64,000 nt of DNA from Candidatus Scalindua sp. Its GTDB lineage: Bacteria; Planctomycetota; Brocadiia; Brocadiales; Scalinduaceae. Below are positions 35,058 through 43,093 of the stretch, piece by piece. The notes beneath the pieces were generated by a model. The model made no database searches. It was not told the origin of the DNA and worked only from the letters and a program-made list of their open reading frames with translations. Location of the stretch: positions 1 to 64,000 of the forward strand of contig JAIQZU010000021.1 in assembly GCA_021776915.1 (NCBI GenBank), read 5' to 3'. Position numbers and translations under genes: made by a program. Each line of letters starts with the position of its first letter. Positions within the stretch are counted from its first letter, which is position 1.

Positions 35058-36368
35058 ATGCTGGATATTATCAATAAACCGGACATGCAGAAATATGCCG
35101 TATCCTTTGCCGCCGGAGAAACTCTATTTGTTCAAGGAGATAATTCACAGGATATGTTTCTCCTTGTCAGCGGACAGATTGAGGTATTCAAGGATGATAA
35201 AAAAATTGCCGATATTGCAGAACCAGCTACCACGGTAGGCGAGATGTCTTTCCTGTTAAAAACCAGAAGGACAGCCACTGTCAAGGCGCTGACTGATGTT
35301 AAGACCATCATGATTCCAACCGGCCAGATTACAGAAATTATGCAAAAATATCCGGCACTGGTCTTACATATAGCATTGAAACTTGCCCGGCGGCTCGAAG
35401 AAACCACCCGGATAATGCACGGTCTCAGAGAGTTTAGCGATCAGCTTCCAGATGCGATTATCATGGCCGACAAGGACAGGCGTATCCTTTCCTGGAATCA
35501 AGCTGCTGAGAAACTGCATGGACGTAACTGGCAGCAGATGAAAGGTTATCCTTTGGCAGATTTGTACCAGGATTCGCGAGCTTATGAACAGTTTGTGTTT
35601 GATATACAGTCCGGCAATTCATTGAGGGAAAAAGAGCTGGCCGTCAAGCATCCGGACGGGAATACACGTTTTGTGTCCACCAGCACAACAGTCCTTTTTG
35701 ACGGTCATCACAATGTGGAGGGGTTTATATTTCTCAGCCGTGATGTGACTAAAAGTAAAGATCTTGAAATGAAATACAAACGGATCAAAAGATGGTTAGC
35801 CCCCTCTATTGCATTTCTCTGTCTTTTGGTAATTGCCCTTTTTTTCTCCATTCCATATTTCTCCAGAGGGAACAGGATTCTAGATTACAAAAAAGAAGTC
35901 TTTGAGAACCGCATTATCAGTGACTCGCAAAATATAACCAGGGATTTAGCCGAGCCTTTGAAGACCGGAAATTTAGCAGCCGTCACCGGTATAATGCAGA
36001 CTTTTTTTGATAACGAAACCCCGGATCGCTTTGGGATAAAGGGCATTGTACTGCTTGATCGTAACAAAAAGGTAATAAGCGCTTATTCACCTGAAATGGG
36101 GGATGCGGTGGCGGCCATTATTGGTTCGAGCTACAGCGGCATCAAATTCAGGGGAGATGAAACGGTTGCTCACAGACTCCTTACCCTGTTCCGTGCTGAC
36201 AAGGAACATCCTATGGGTGCAAAGGGAGTAGAAATCGCTTACGAAATACGACAGGAAAATGGTGAAATAACAAACTGGCTGATCTTCCAACTGGAAATGG
36301 AACATCTCGATCGGGAATACGGTATTGATACAAAGATATTGTCCAGGATTAAGTTTCAGAAAGATTAG
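35058..36368 (+). CDS. cyclic-nucleotide-binding + PAS membrane sensor
   Basis: 436 residues from the ATG at 35058, chosen because AAAGGA is 7 bases upstream; TTG at 35055 is also open. Residues 1-115 are a cNMP-binding domain (GETLFVQGDNSQDMFLLVSGQIEVF, GEMSFLLKTRRTATVKA), 120-240 a PAS domain (ADKDRRILSWNQAAEKLHG ... FLSRDVTKSKD), one membrane segment (IAFLCLLVIALFFSIPYF), then about 150 residues of extracytoplasmic domain. There is no DNA-binding or kinase output. It follows the lipoprotein gene by 11 bases, so it is in the mla operon and may tune lipid transport to cell state. That role is inference. Confidence 0.82.
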   Translation: MLDIINKPDMQKYAVSFAAGETLFVQGDNSQDMFLLVSGQIEVFKDDKKIADIAEPATTVGEMSFLLKTRRTATVKALTDVKTIMIPTGQITEIMQKYPALVLHIALKLARRLEETTRIMHGLREFSDQLPDAIIMADKDRRILSWNQAAEKLHGRNWQQMKGYPLADLYQDSRAYEQFVFDIQSGNSLREKELAVKHPDGNTRFVSTSTTVLFDGHHNVEGFIFLSRDVTKSKDLEMKYKRIKRWLAPSIAFLCLLVIALFFSIPYFSRGNRILDYKKEVFENRIISDSQNITRDLAEPLKTGNLAAVTGIMQTFFDNETPDRFGIKGIVLLDRNKKVISAYSPEMGDAVAAIIGSSYSGIKFRGDETVAHRLLTLFRADKEHPMGAKGVEIAYEIRQENGEITNWLIFQLEMEHLDREYGIDTKILSRIKFQKD

Positions 36369-36587
36369 ATATTGATCTACCCCCTCCTGAATTTATCGAC
36401 TTAAGTACTCTGCAGATCTATGATAATGTATAAATAATAGTACATTGTATTAACTGTTCTGACAGAAAAGATGTTAGATTATGACAAGAGTACAGTAAAC
36501 CGAAAAAGCATATAAATTTAACTGACTTCGTATTCATTAAGTTTATTAGCAGAATATAAAATTAAGGTTGTACCGAAAGAACTGCCA

Positions 36588-37136
36588 ATGACTAATATTC
36601 TAAAACTTCGAATTAAAATCCCGGATATTGAACCTGAAATCTGGCGTGAAATCTTAATTGAGAATGATATTAACTTCAAAAGACTTCATGAAATTATTCA
36701 ACTTTCGTTTGGTTGGACAAATTCCCACCTTTACAATTTTGATGTAAACGGAATTCTGTTCTCTATACCTGACAAGGAATTTGAAAATAACGATTTAGAT
36801 GTCAAAAACAAGCTTACTGAGTTTTTGATTGAGAAAGGACAGAAGGCTCTTTACACTTACGATTTTGGAGATTATTGGGAGCATGAAATTGAAATTGTCG
36901 ATATACTTAAAAAAGAAAAAGGGATTCGATATCCAAAATGTTTAGACGGAAGGAGAAACGGGCCGCCGGAAGATTGTGGTGGAATTCCCGGCTACGAAGA
37001 AGTAATTGATGCATTAACCGGTAAGGACAAAAGTGAATATGAAGACCTTTTAGAGTGGCTCGGTGATTATGATCCGGAGAAGTTTGACATCAATAGAATT
37101 AATAAGACCATCCTGAATCCAGGTAAATATTTATGA
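36588..37136 (+). CDS. plasmid pRiA4b ORF-3-like protein
   Basis: 182 residues. The pattern LRIKIPDIEPEIWREILIENDINFKRLHEIIQLSFGWTNSHLYNF, then YTYDFGDYWEHEIEIVDI and PKCLDGRRNGPPEDCGGIPGYEE is diagnostic of this family, found on plasmids and next to insertion elements and of unknown function. The CxxGxxxxPPEDCGG cluster may bind metal. AT-rich, solitary, at the start of an accessory zone. Confidence 0.9.
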   Translation: MTNILKLRIKIPDIEPEIWREILIENDINFKRLHEIIQLSFGWTNSHLYNFDVNGILFSIPDKEFENNDLDVKNKLTEFLIEKGQKALYTYDFGDYWEHEIEIVDILKKEKGIRYPKCLDGRRNGPPEDCGGIPGYEEVIDALTGKDKSEYEDLLEWLGDYDPEKFDINRINKTILNPGKYL

Positions 37137-37179
37137 TCTTTTGCAAAATAAGCTAAAGGATTACGTACAAAATAAAACC

Positions 37180-37214
37180 ATTCGGAATCAATCTGCAAGA
37201 TTGATCCAGCTAAA
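37180..37214 (+). repeat. short dispersed repeat (TCAATCTRCAAGATTGAT), copy 1
   Basis: ATCAATCTGCAAGATTGAT is itself a small hairpin (ATCAATCT/AGATTGAT). A near-identical copy with the following CAGC lies at 38747-38772, so the pair brackets the antitoxin and Mrr genes. Confidence 0.6.
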
Positions 37215-37245
37215 GTAATAAAATAAATCTTAAGGAGCAATCAAC

Positions 37246-37425
37246 GTGGAAACATTGAAGGAAGAAGCAATTAACGCAATTTCTAAATTACCGGAATCGG
37301 CCGATATTGATGACATTATGTATAGGGTTCATGTGATCGACAAGATTAAGAAGGGACAGGAAGCGGTAAAGGAAGGAAAAGTTATAACAGTAGAATCATT
37401 AAAGAAAGAAATGAAATCATGGTAA
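37246..37425 (+). CDS. small antitoxin-like protein (RelB/ParD-like partner of a ParE toxin)
   Basis: 59 residues, GTG start with AAGGAG seven bases upstream. METLKEEAINAISKLPESADIDDIMYRVHVIDKIKKGQEAVKEGKVITVESLKKEMKSW matches the common short antitoxin pattern in which an IDDIMYRLHVxxKI.xG block is followed by a GKVxxxExLKKxM.xW tail. Its last codons overlap the start of a toxin reading frame that is broken after 14 codons. It may survive as an orphan antitoxin. Confidence 0.72.
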   Translation: METLKEEAINAISKLPESADIDDIMYRVHVIDKIKKGQEAVKEGKVITVESLKKEMKSW

Positions 37426-37463
37426 TATGGTCTATACTTGCAAAGCATGATTTGAAGACATAG
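37419..37463 (+). pseudogene. truncated ParE/RelE toxin start
   Basis: ATG overlaps the antitoxin end by 7 bases, the usual coupling. The frame reads MVIWSILAKHDLKT then stop. MVIWSxxAKxDLKxIxxYI is the normal beginning of ParE toxins, so this is a toxin remnant cut at residue 14. Confidence 0.65.
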
Positions 37464-37485
37464 AATTAAGAAGAAAAGAAATTGC

Positions 37486-37653
37486 ATGAAGAATGAAATA
37501 TTGGAAGAACTTTGGAAAGTAAAAGATCAGCTTGCTAAAGAAAATGACTATGACATTGAAAAATTAGTTAAAGGACTACGTGCAAAAGAAAAAGCTGAGG
37601 ACAATGTTGTGGATCTAACACTGCGAGCCAAAACCACCACAAGGGAACCATAA
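37486..37653 (+). CDS. small antitoxin-like protein
   Basis: 55 residues: MKNEILEELWKVKDQLAKENDYDIEKLVKGLRAKEKAEDNVVDL. The pattern EELWKxKDxxAKExxYDIEKLxxxLR followed by VVDL is common among short proteins encoded beside PIN or RelE toxins. No toxin follows here, so it is either an orphan or a remnant. No strong ribosome site is visible. Confidence 0.6.
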   Translation: MKNEILEELWKVKDQLAKENDYDIEKLVKGLRAKEKAEDNVVDLTLRAKTTTREP

Positions 37654-37774
37654 TGAATCTGTCAAGAAAGTCTCGCTGGTTTAGGTTTGCCAGCTAGAAA
37701 CAGAGATAATACTTTTTTCAGGATATTTATTATGTCTCATTGGAATTTGAACGAACGAATAAAAAAGGATAAAA

Positions 37775-38692
37775 ATGGCAATCCCTGATTATCAAACTGT
37801 AATGCTCCCTTTATTAGAACACCTTGGAGATAAAGAGGAGAAAGCTACAAGAGAAACGCTTGACGCATTAGCTGGCAGATTCAGTTTAACAGAAGAAGAG
37901 AAAAAGGAGTTATTACCTAGCGGCCAGCAACCAATTTTTTCAAATAGAGTGGGTTGGGCAAAAGTATACTTGAAAAAAGCGGGGTTAATTGAATCAGCGA
38001 GAAGAGGTTATTACAAAATTACCCAAAAAGGCTTAAATACTCTTAGTAAAAAACCTTCGAAAATTGACAATGAATATTTAAAACAATTTTCAGAGTTTTT
38101 GGATTTCACCAAAGGCAGGAGTGAAAAAGGGGAAGAGGAAAAAGATATCGAATTATGTAATATCACAAACGAAAAGACACCTGAAGAATACCTGGAATAT
38201 GGATTTCAAAAGATTCATAAGGATTTGTCTCAGGACATTCTTGACAGAATAAAAGGTTGTTCTCCAGCTTTTTTTGAACGATTGGTAATAGAATTATTAC
38301 TAAAAATGGGTTACGGTGGATCACGAAAAGAGGCGGGACAAACGATCGGACGAAGTGGAGATGAAGGCATAGATGGAATAATTAAGGAGGATCGATTAGG
38401 CCTCGATGTGATCTATATCCAGGCTAAAAAATGGGAAAATACTGTGGGAAGACCAGAGATTCAAAAATTTGCCGGAGCGTTGCAGGGACAAAGAGCAAAG
38501 AAAGGAATATTTATAACAACATCTAATTTCACAAAGGAAGCACAGGAATATGCTTCCTTAATTGAAAACAAGATAGTATTAATCGATGGTGAACAACTAT
38601 CAAGCTATATGATAGATTTAAATATTGGAGTAAGCAAAGTCGCATCGTATGAAATAAAAAGAATAGATTCTGATTATTTTACAGAAGAATAA
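37775..38692 (+). CDS. mrr: Mrr-family type IV restriction endonuclease
   Basis: 305 residues. N-terminal winged-helix domain (IPDYQTVMLPLLEHLGD ... GQQPIFSNRVGWAKVYLKKAGLIESARRGYYKIT) and C-terminal Mrr catalytic domain from about 165: FERLVIELLLKMGYGG, the catalytic Asp in DEGIDGII and QAKKW forming the D...QxK site of the PD-(D/E)XK fold. It cuts modified DNA. Full length and apparently intact. It sits alone without a methyltransferase, as expected for type IV enzymes. Confidence 0.93.
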   Translation: MAIPDYQTVMLPLLEHLGDKEEKATRETLDALAGRFSLTEEEKKELLPSGQQPIFSNRVGWAKVYLKKAGLIESARRGYYKITQKGLNTLSKKPSKIDNEYLKQFSEFLDFTKGRSEKGEEEKDIELCNITNEKTPEEYLEYGFQKIHKDLSQDILDRIKGCSPAFFERLVIELLLKMGYGGSRKEAGQTIGRSGDEGIDGIIKEDRLGLDVIYIQAKKWENTVGRPEIQKFAGALQGQRAKKGIFITTSNFTKEAQEYASLIENKIVLIDGEQLSSYMIDLNIGVSKVASYEIKRIDSDYFTEE

Positions 38693-38746
38693 GTAAAGTT
38701 GATTTCACACTGGTTCAGGTTTACAGCCTGAATCAAAACATTTAGT

Positions 38747-38772
38747 ATCAATCTACAAGATTGATACAGCAA
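38747..38772 (+). repeat. short dispersed repeat, copy 2
   Basis: TATCAATCTACAAGATTGAT followed by ACAGC; second member of the pair described at 37180. Confidence 0.6.
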
Positions 38773-38830
38773 AATAATTATTAGTGAATCAGTGCTAATC
38801 CGTGAACATTTCGTGGTAAAATATTAAAAC

Positions 38831-41065
38831 ATGAATATTCTAGACAATGTAACAGAATCACAAAAAGAGGCAATCACACATATAGACGGTCCTTTACTCG
38901 TAATTGCGGGAGCCGGTAGCGGTAAGACAAGGGTGATCACACGCAGGGTAGGATATCTTGTTGAACAAGGGACTGCCCCGGCAAATATCCTGTCCATAAC
39001 CTTTACCAATAAAGCCGCTAATGAGATGAAGGAGAGGCTGGGTGAATTTCTGGATCTGAGGGGAATGTGGGTCTCAACGTTTCACGCCATGTGTTCAAGA
39101 ATCCTGCGAAGCGAGATCGAGCAGATGGGTTTTACCAGGAATTTCAGCATATATGATACCGCAGACCAGAAGAAGTGTATTACGGCTGTGATGAATGAAC
39201 TGAATCTGGACACTACAAACTGGCGGCCTGGTTCCGTAGCGGCGTCAATAAGTAACGCAAAGAATGAGGTGCTGTCCGCTGAGGAATTTGCTGAGTATAA
39301 ATCAGGCTATTATAACGACGTTGTTTCAAAGGTATATACAAAGTATCAGAAATATCTTGAGGCAAATAATGCGCTGGATTTTGATGACCTGCTTTGCAAG
39401 GTTGTGCATCTGTTTAAAAATTTCCCGGAGGTACTTGAAAAATATCAGGACAAATTCAGATATATACTCATAGATGAGTATCAGGACACAAATCACGCAC
39501 AGTACTCAATCACTCAACTGCTGGCGCAGAGGTTCGGAAATATCTGTGCTACCGGAGACCCGGATCAGTCTATCTATGGATGGCGCGGCGCCAATATACG
39601 GAACATACTCAATTTCGAAAAAGATTATCCTGAGACAAAGACTGTCCGGCTTGAACAAAACTATCGTTCGACGAAGAACATTCTTCACGTAGCCTCTGAG
39701 GTAATCAAAAACAATCAATCAAGGAAACCGAAATCCCTCTGGACGGAGAATGACGAAGGAAACAGAGTCAGGGTGATTCACTGCGAGGACGAGTATATTG
39801 AATCAAGGGAGATTGCTGCAAACATTTCTGAATTTATTAAAAATGGAAACACGTACTCTGATATGGCCGTATTTTACCGTACAAACGCACAGTCACGTGT
39901 ACTGGAAGGCTGCCTGCTTAAGGAAGGAATACCTTACTCAATAGTGGGTAGCGTCGAATTCTTCAAGAGAAAAGAGATAAAGGACATCCTTTCCTATCTC
40001 AAACTCTGTGCCAATCCCGATGATGATTTATCTTTTGAAAGAATTGTAAACGTTCCTCCGAGAGGCGTCGGGCCGACGACTATAAGACGATTAAGAGAGT
40101 GGGCGGCGCTGCACAATACGAATCTTTTAGAGGCAATCTCCCGTGTTCAGGAGATTTCTGAAATCAAGGCAAAGGGTGCCGGCTCTGTGAAAGGATTCTG
40201 GAATATTATTTCCGGATTATATAAGCTCCCAACTTATCCGGTGATGGAATTTATAAAACAGGTTATCGGGAAGACCGGATACCTGGATTACCTGGAACAA
40301 TCTTATGAGGGTGATAGTGAAGATAGACTGGAAAATGTTGAGGAGCTGGTAAATGCAGCCAGTGAGTATGACAATTCAAATCCGGACGGTTCTCTCCAGG
40401 GCTTCCTGGAAGAGGTTGCATTAATCTCAGACCTTGACAAATGGGACGACCAGACAGACACAGTTACCCTTATGACCCTGCATGCCGCAAAAGGGCTGGA
40501 GTTTCCGGTTGTCTTCATAGCCGGACTTGAGGAGGGGTTATTGCCGCATTCACAATCAAAGGATTCAGACGATGATATTGAAGAAGAGCGCCGTCTATGT
40601 TATGTAGGCATTACCAGAGCGCAGAAAGAACTGTTCCTGATTCATACCAGATACAGGACAAAGTTCGGCCAGAAGGCTCCATGTATTCCTTCCAGATTTC
40701 TGAATGAAATTCCGGAAGACTTTACAGAGGAAATTGATAAAACAAACTATAGTTCTTACTCATCTGAACTGCAAACCGCTAATGCAGATAGAAACGCAGA
40801 GAATCTGGAATCTGGCGATTACCAACATTATCATGATGAAGAAAATGGCCTCAATATGATTGACGAATTTCGGCATGAAGAATCTCAGGACAGCAGTAAT
40901 CTGGTTCCGGGAGATATTGTAAGTCATGAATTCTTTGGCCGCGGGAGAATTACAAAAATTATCCCATCAACAAATACGGCATTTGTTGATTTCAGTAAAG
41001 TCGGAATGAAAAAACTGGTACTGGAATATGCAAATTTAGAAAAGATAGAAGATTATTGCAGATGA
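38831..41065 (+). CDS. pcrA: UvrD/PcrA-type DNA helicase
   Basis: 744 residues, superfamily 1A. Motif I GAGSGKTRVITRR, Ia SITFTNKAANEMKERL, motif II LIDEYQDTNHAQ, III ATGDPDQSIYGWRGA, IV VRLEQNYRSTKNIL, V TLHAAKGLEFPVVFIAG and VI EERRLCYVGITRAQK. The C-terminal tail ends in a Tudor-like domain, GDIVSHEFFGRGRITKI, as in PcrA, where it contacts RNA polymerase. It unwinds DNA in repair and at stalled forks. It stands alone. Confidence 0.95.
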   Translation: MNILDNVTESQKEAITHIDGPLLVIAGAGSGKTRVITRRVGYLVEQGTAPANILSITFTNKAANEMKERLGEFLDLRGMWVSTFHAMCSRILRSEIEQMGFTRNFSIYDTADQKKCITAVMNELNLDTTNWRPGSVAASISNAKNEVLSAEEFAEYKSGYYNDVVSKVYTKYQKYLEANNALDFDDLLCKVVHLFKNFPEVLEKYQDKFRYILIDEYQDTNHAQYSITQLLAQRFGNICATGDPDQSIYGWRGANIRNILNFEKDYPETKTVRLEQNYRSTKNILHVASEVIKNNQSRKPKSLWTENDEGNRVRVIHCEDEYIESREIAANISEFIKNGNTYSDMAVFYRTNAQSRVLEGCLLKEGIPYSIVGSVEFFKRKEIKDILSYLKLCANPDDDLSFERIVNVPPRGVGPTTIRRLREWAALHNTNLLEAISRVQEISEIKAKGAGSVKGFWNIISGLYKLPTYPVMEFIKQVIGKTGYLDYLEQSYEGDSEDRLENVEELVNAASEYDNSNPDGSLQGFLEEVALISDLDKWDDQTDTVTLMTLHAAKGLEFPVVFIAGLEEGLLPHSQSKDSDDDIEEERRLCYVGITRAQKELFLIHTRYRTKFGQKAPCIPSRFLNEIPEDFTEEIDKTNYSSYSSELQTANADRNAENLESGDYQHYHDEENGLNMIDEFRHEESQDSSNLVPGDIVSHEFFGRGRITKIIPSTNTAFVDFSKVGMKKLVLEYANLEKIEDYCR

Positions 41066-41255
41066 GCCCCCCTTGTTCCCAAGCTCCAGCTTGGGAACAT
41101 TGATGTGCTAAAAGCTCTGCTTTGATTAAAGAATGAGATCACGGTATCAAATAATAGATGATAACAGTGTTTATTTCATAACATCAACTATTGTAGAGTG
41201 AATACCGGTTTTTACAAAGAAGGAATATTTTGATATTATTGTTCAGTCTTTAAGG

Positions 41256-41394
41256 GGAGCATTCCCAAATTGCTGTAGAGTTGTTTTTTTTGGAGTACAG
41301 TGACCGTGTCACTGCTTTAATACGCATCATCACGGATGATGCACTCCATATTTCCGGCCAATAAAGTCTTATTATAGCAATTTGGGAATACTCC
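41256..41394. repeat. nested inverted repeat around a TGGAG hairpin mini-element
   Basis: Outer arms of 22 bases, beginning GGAGCATTCCCAAATTGCT and ending AGCAATTTGGGAATACTCC, differ at two positions. Inside, 41291-41348 is a 58-base element TGGAGTAC...GCACTCCA with two inner stems, CAGTGACCGTGTCACTG and GCATCATCACGGATGATGC. Other copies: 50109-50166 and partial 48798-48827. Confidence 0.75.
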
Positions 41395-41554
41395 CGTTTT
41401 TAAGTTATTGCATGCAGAACACTGGATTTATTCAAGCGCAAGGAATTATCTTTGTGACGATGGTTATATAGAGATTGATTTATACTCATCTCAAAATTGT
41501 TTTCGGAAGAAATCCAAAATCAATTTTGCCCTCGCCTAAGGCGAGCAGGCGAGT

Positions 41555-41608
41555 AAAGTCCTCGGCGCTTTTTGTCCGGGGAAAGTCCTCGGCGCTTTTT
41601 GTCCGGGG
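41555..41608 (+). repeat. tandem duplication of a 27-base unit
   Basis: Two perfect head-to-tail copies of AAAGTCCTCGGCGC plus TTTTTGTCCGGGG. An inverted single copy is found after copA (24691-24717). Confidence 0.85.
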
Positions 41609-41801
41609 ATAACTGCAACCAGGATTTGGTTTCTTTAAAAGCCAAAAACCAAACCGGTTTTAGTATAATAGAGAATTAACAAAAGCAGAGCTTTTGAGAA
41701 AAGTGCGTTCCCAAGCTTGAGCTTGGGAACGACGGATCTAGGCGGAAGCTTAGGAACGAGACAACCAGGCTGGAGCCTGGAAACGAAGAAAGGAGTAAAA
41801 A

Positions 41802-42971
41802 TTGGATAAGATATATCTTGATCATGTGTCATGTACGCCAACATATCCGTCTGTTATAGAGGCTATGGTTGATTCTATGAAGAACTGTTACGGCAATCCG
41901 TCAAACCTGCATCATTTCGGACAAACTGCGAAGAAAGCAGTTGATACTGCCAGGGGTGAAGTGGCGTCACTCATAGGAGCAAAGGCCGAAGAAATAATAT
42001 TTACATCAAGTGGAAGCGAGGCGAACAATTTTGCCATTAAGGGCCTTACAATGGCAAACCAGAAAAAAGGTAAACACATTATTACGTCTGAGATAGAACA
42101 TTTTTCTGTGCTTAACCCATTAAAAAGACTTGAAAAGACGGGTTTTGAGGTTACGCGTGTACCGGTTGATAAATACGGCATGATAGACCCTGGCGAGATT
42201 GCCAAGGCAATTAAACCCGAGACAATTCTCGTTTCCATTATGCATGCAAACAGTGAGATAGGTACTATTGAACCGATAGAAGAGATCGGAAAGATAGTTA
42301 AAGAACAGGGCATTATCTTTCATGTTGATGCCGTGGCGTCAGCAGGTTGTATCCCGGTAGACGTAAACAAAATGATGGCGGATGCCTTAAGCCTGGCCAG
42401 TAACCAGTTTTACGGTCCGCCCGGCGCTGGAGCGCTGTACTTGAGAGAGAAAACAAGAATAGTGCCGTTTATTGAGGGAGGCATACAGGAAGGTGGGCGT
42501 CGGGCAGGTACGGAAAACATACCCGGTATCGTGGGTATGGGAAAGGCCGCTGAATTGGCAAAGAATGAGCTGGAAACACGCAGAAAGAAAATTGAACCGC
42601 TACGCGACAGGCTGTTAAACGGTATAATGAATACAGTCGATCATATTTATCTGAACGGCCATCCGGAAAAAAGATTGCCTGGCAATATCAACATAAGCAT
42701 AGAATATGTTGAGGGTGAGTCAATACTTTTGTTTTTAGACATGAAGGGGATAGCAGTATCTTCCGGTTCGGCATGCACATCAAGATCCTTGAAGTCGTCA
42801 CACGTCTTGAGTGCAATCGGGGTAGATGATGCAGTGGCTCAGGGGTCGATACTCTTCAGTCTGGGAATAGATAATTCTGAAGAGCACATTGAATATGTCT
42901 TAGAGACACTCCCGCCTATAATAAAAAGGCTGAGAGAAATGTCTCCGTTATATGAGGACAGTCAGGCTTGA
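41802..42971 (+). CDS. NifS/IscS-like protein lacking the PLP lysine
   Basis: 389 residues, TTG start with AAAGGAG six bases upstream. The cysteine desulfurase framework is clear: IYLDHVSCTPTYPSVIEAM, FTSSGSEANNFAIKG, TSEIEHFSVLNPLKRLE, MHANSEIGTIEPI, FHVDAVASAG, GGGxxEGGRRAGTENIPGIVG type block, and the persulfide loop SSGSACTSRSLKSSHVL with Cys325. But the PLP site SGHKxxGPKG reads ASNQFYGPPG: His-Lys is replaced by Asn201-Gln202. DATQS also reads DAVAS and DNNATT reads DHVSCT. Classical desulfurase activity therefore seems unlikely; a persulfide carrier or different chemistry is possible. No iscU or rrf2 gene adjoins. The last 154 bases are duplicated at 44432. Confidence 0.85.
   Translation: MDKIYLDHVSCTPTYPSVIEAMVDSMKNCYGNPSNLHHFGQTAKKAVDTARGEVASLIGAKAEEIIFTSSGSEANNFAIKGLTMANQKKGKHIITSEIEHFSVLNPLKRLEKTGFEVTRVPVDKYGMIDPGEIAKAIKPETILVSIMHANSEIGTIEPIEEIGKIVKEQGIIFHVDAVASAGCIPVDVNKMMADALSLASNQFYGPPGAGALYLREKTRIVPFIEGGIQEGGRRAGTENIPGIVGMGKAAELAKNELETRRKKIEPLRDRLLNGIMNTVDHIYLNGHPEKRLPGNINISIEYVEGESILLFLDMKGIAVSSGSACTSRSLKSSHVLSAIGVDDAVAQGSILFSLGIDNSEEHIEYVLETLPPIIKRLREMSPLYEDSQA
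42814..42967 (+). repeat. nifS-like 3' end, native copy of a direct repeat
   Basis: 154 bases also present at 44432-44585, about 97 percent identical; the pair flanks the DUF4143 ATPase gene. Confidence 0.95.
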
Positions 42972-43093
42972 GTTGGGCCGTTTACTTACTTTTTCCTGGA
43001 TTTCAGGGGATGGATTTTGTTGGTACTTAATAAATCCAGGTAATAACTTACGTTACATAAAAGTTCCTATAACAGGTGAAATAACTTAACATG

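Larger units (their letters stand above)
41066..41801. other. 736-base repeat-dense intergenic region
   Basis: No gene visible. From left to right: a REP-like hairpin CTTGTTCCCAAGC...GCTTGGGAAC (41072-41100); a long inverted repeat 41256-41394 enclosing a TGGAG hairpin element; a 27-base tandem repeat; further REP-like hairpins (41707-41731, 41747-41785) just before the nifS-like ribosome site. The REP-like stems match those around the transposase at 24985. Confidence 0.75.
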
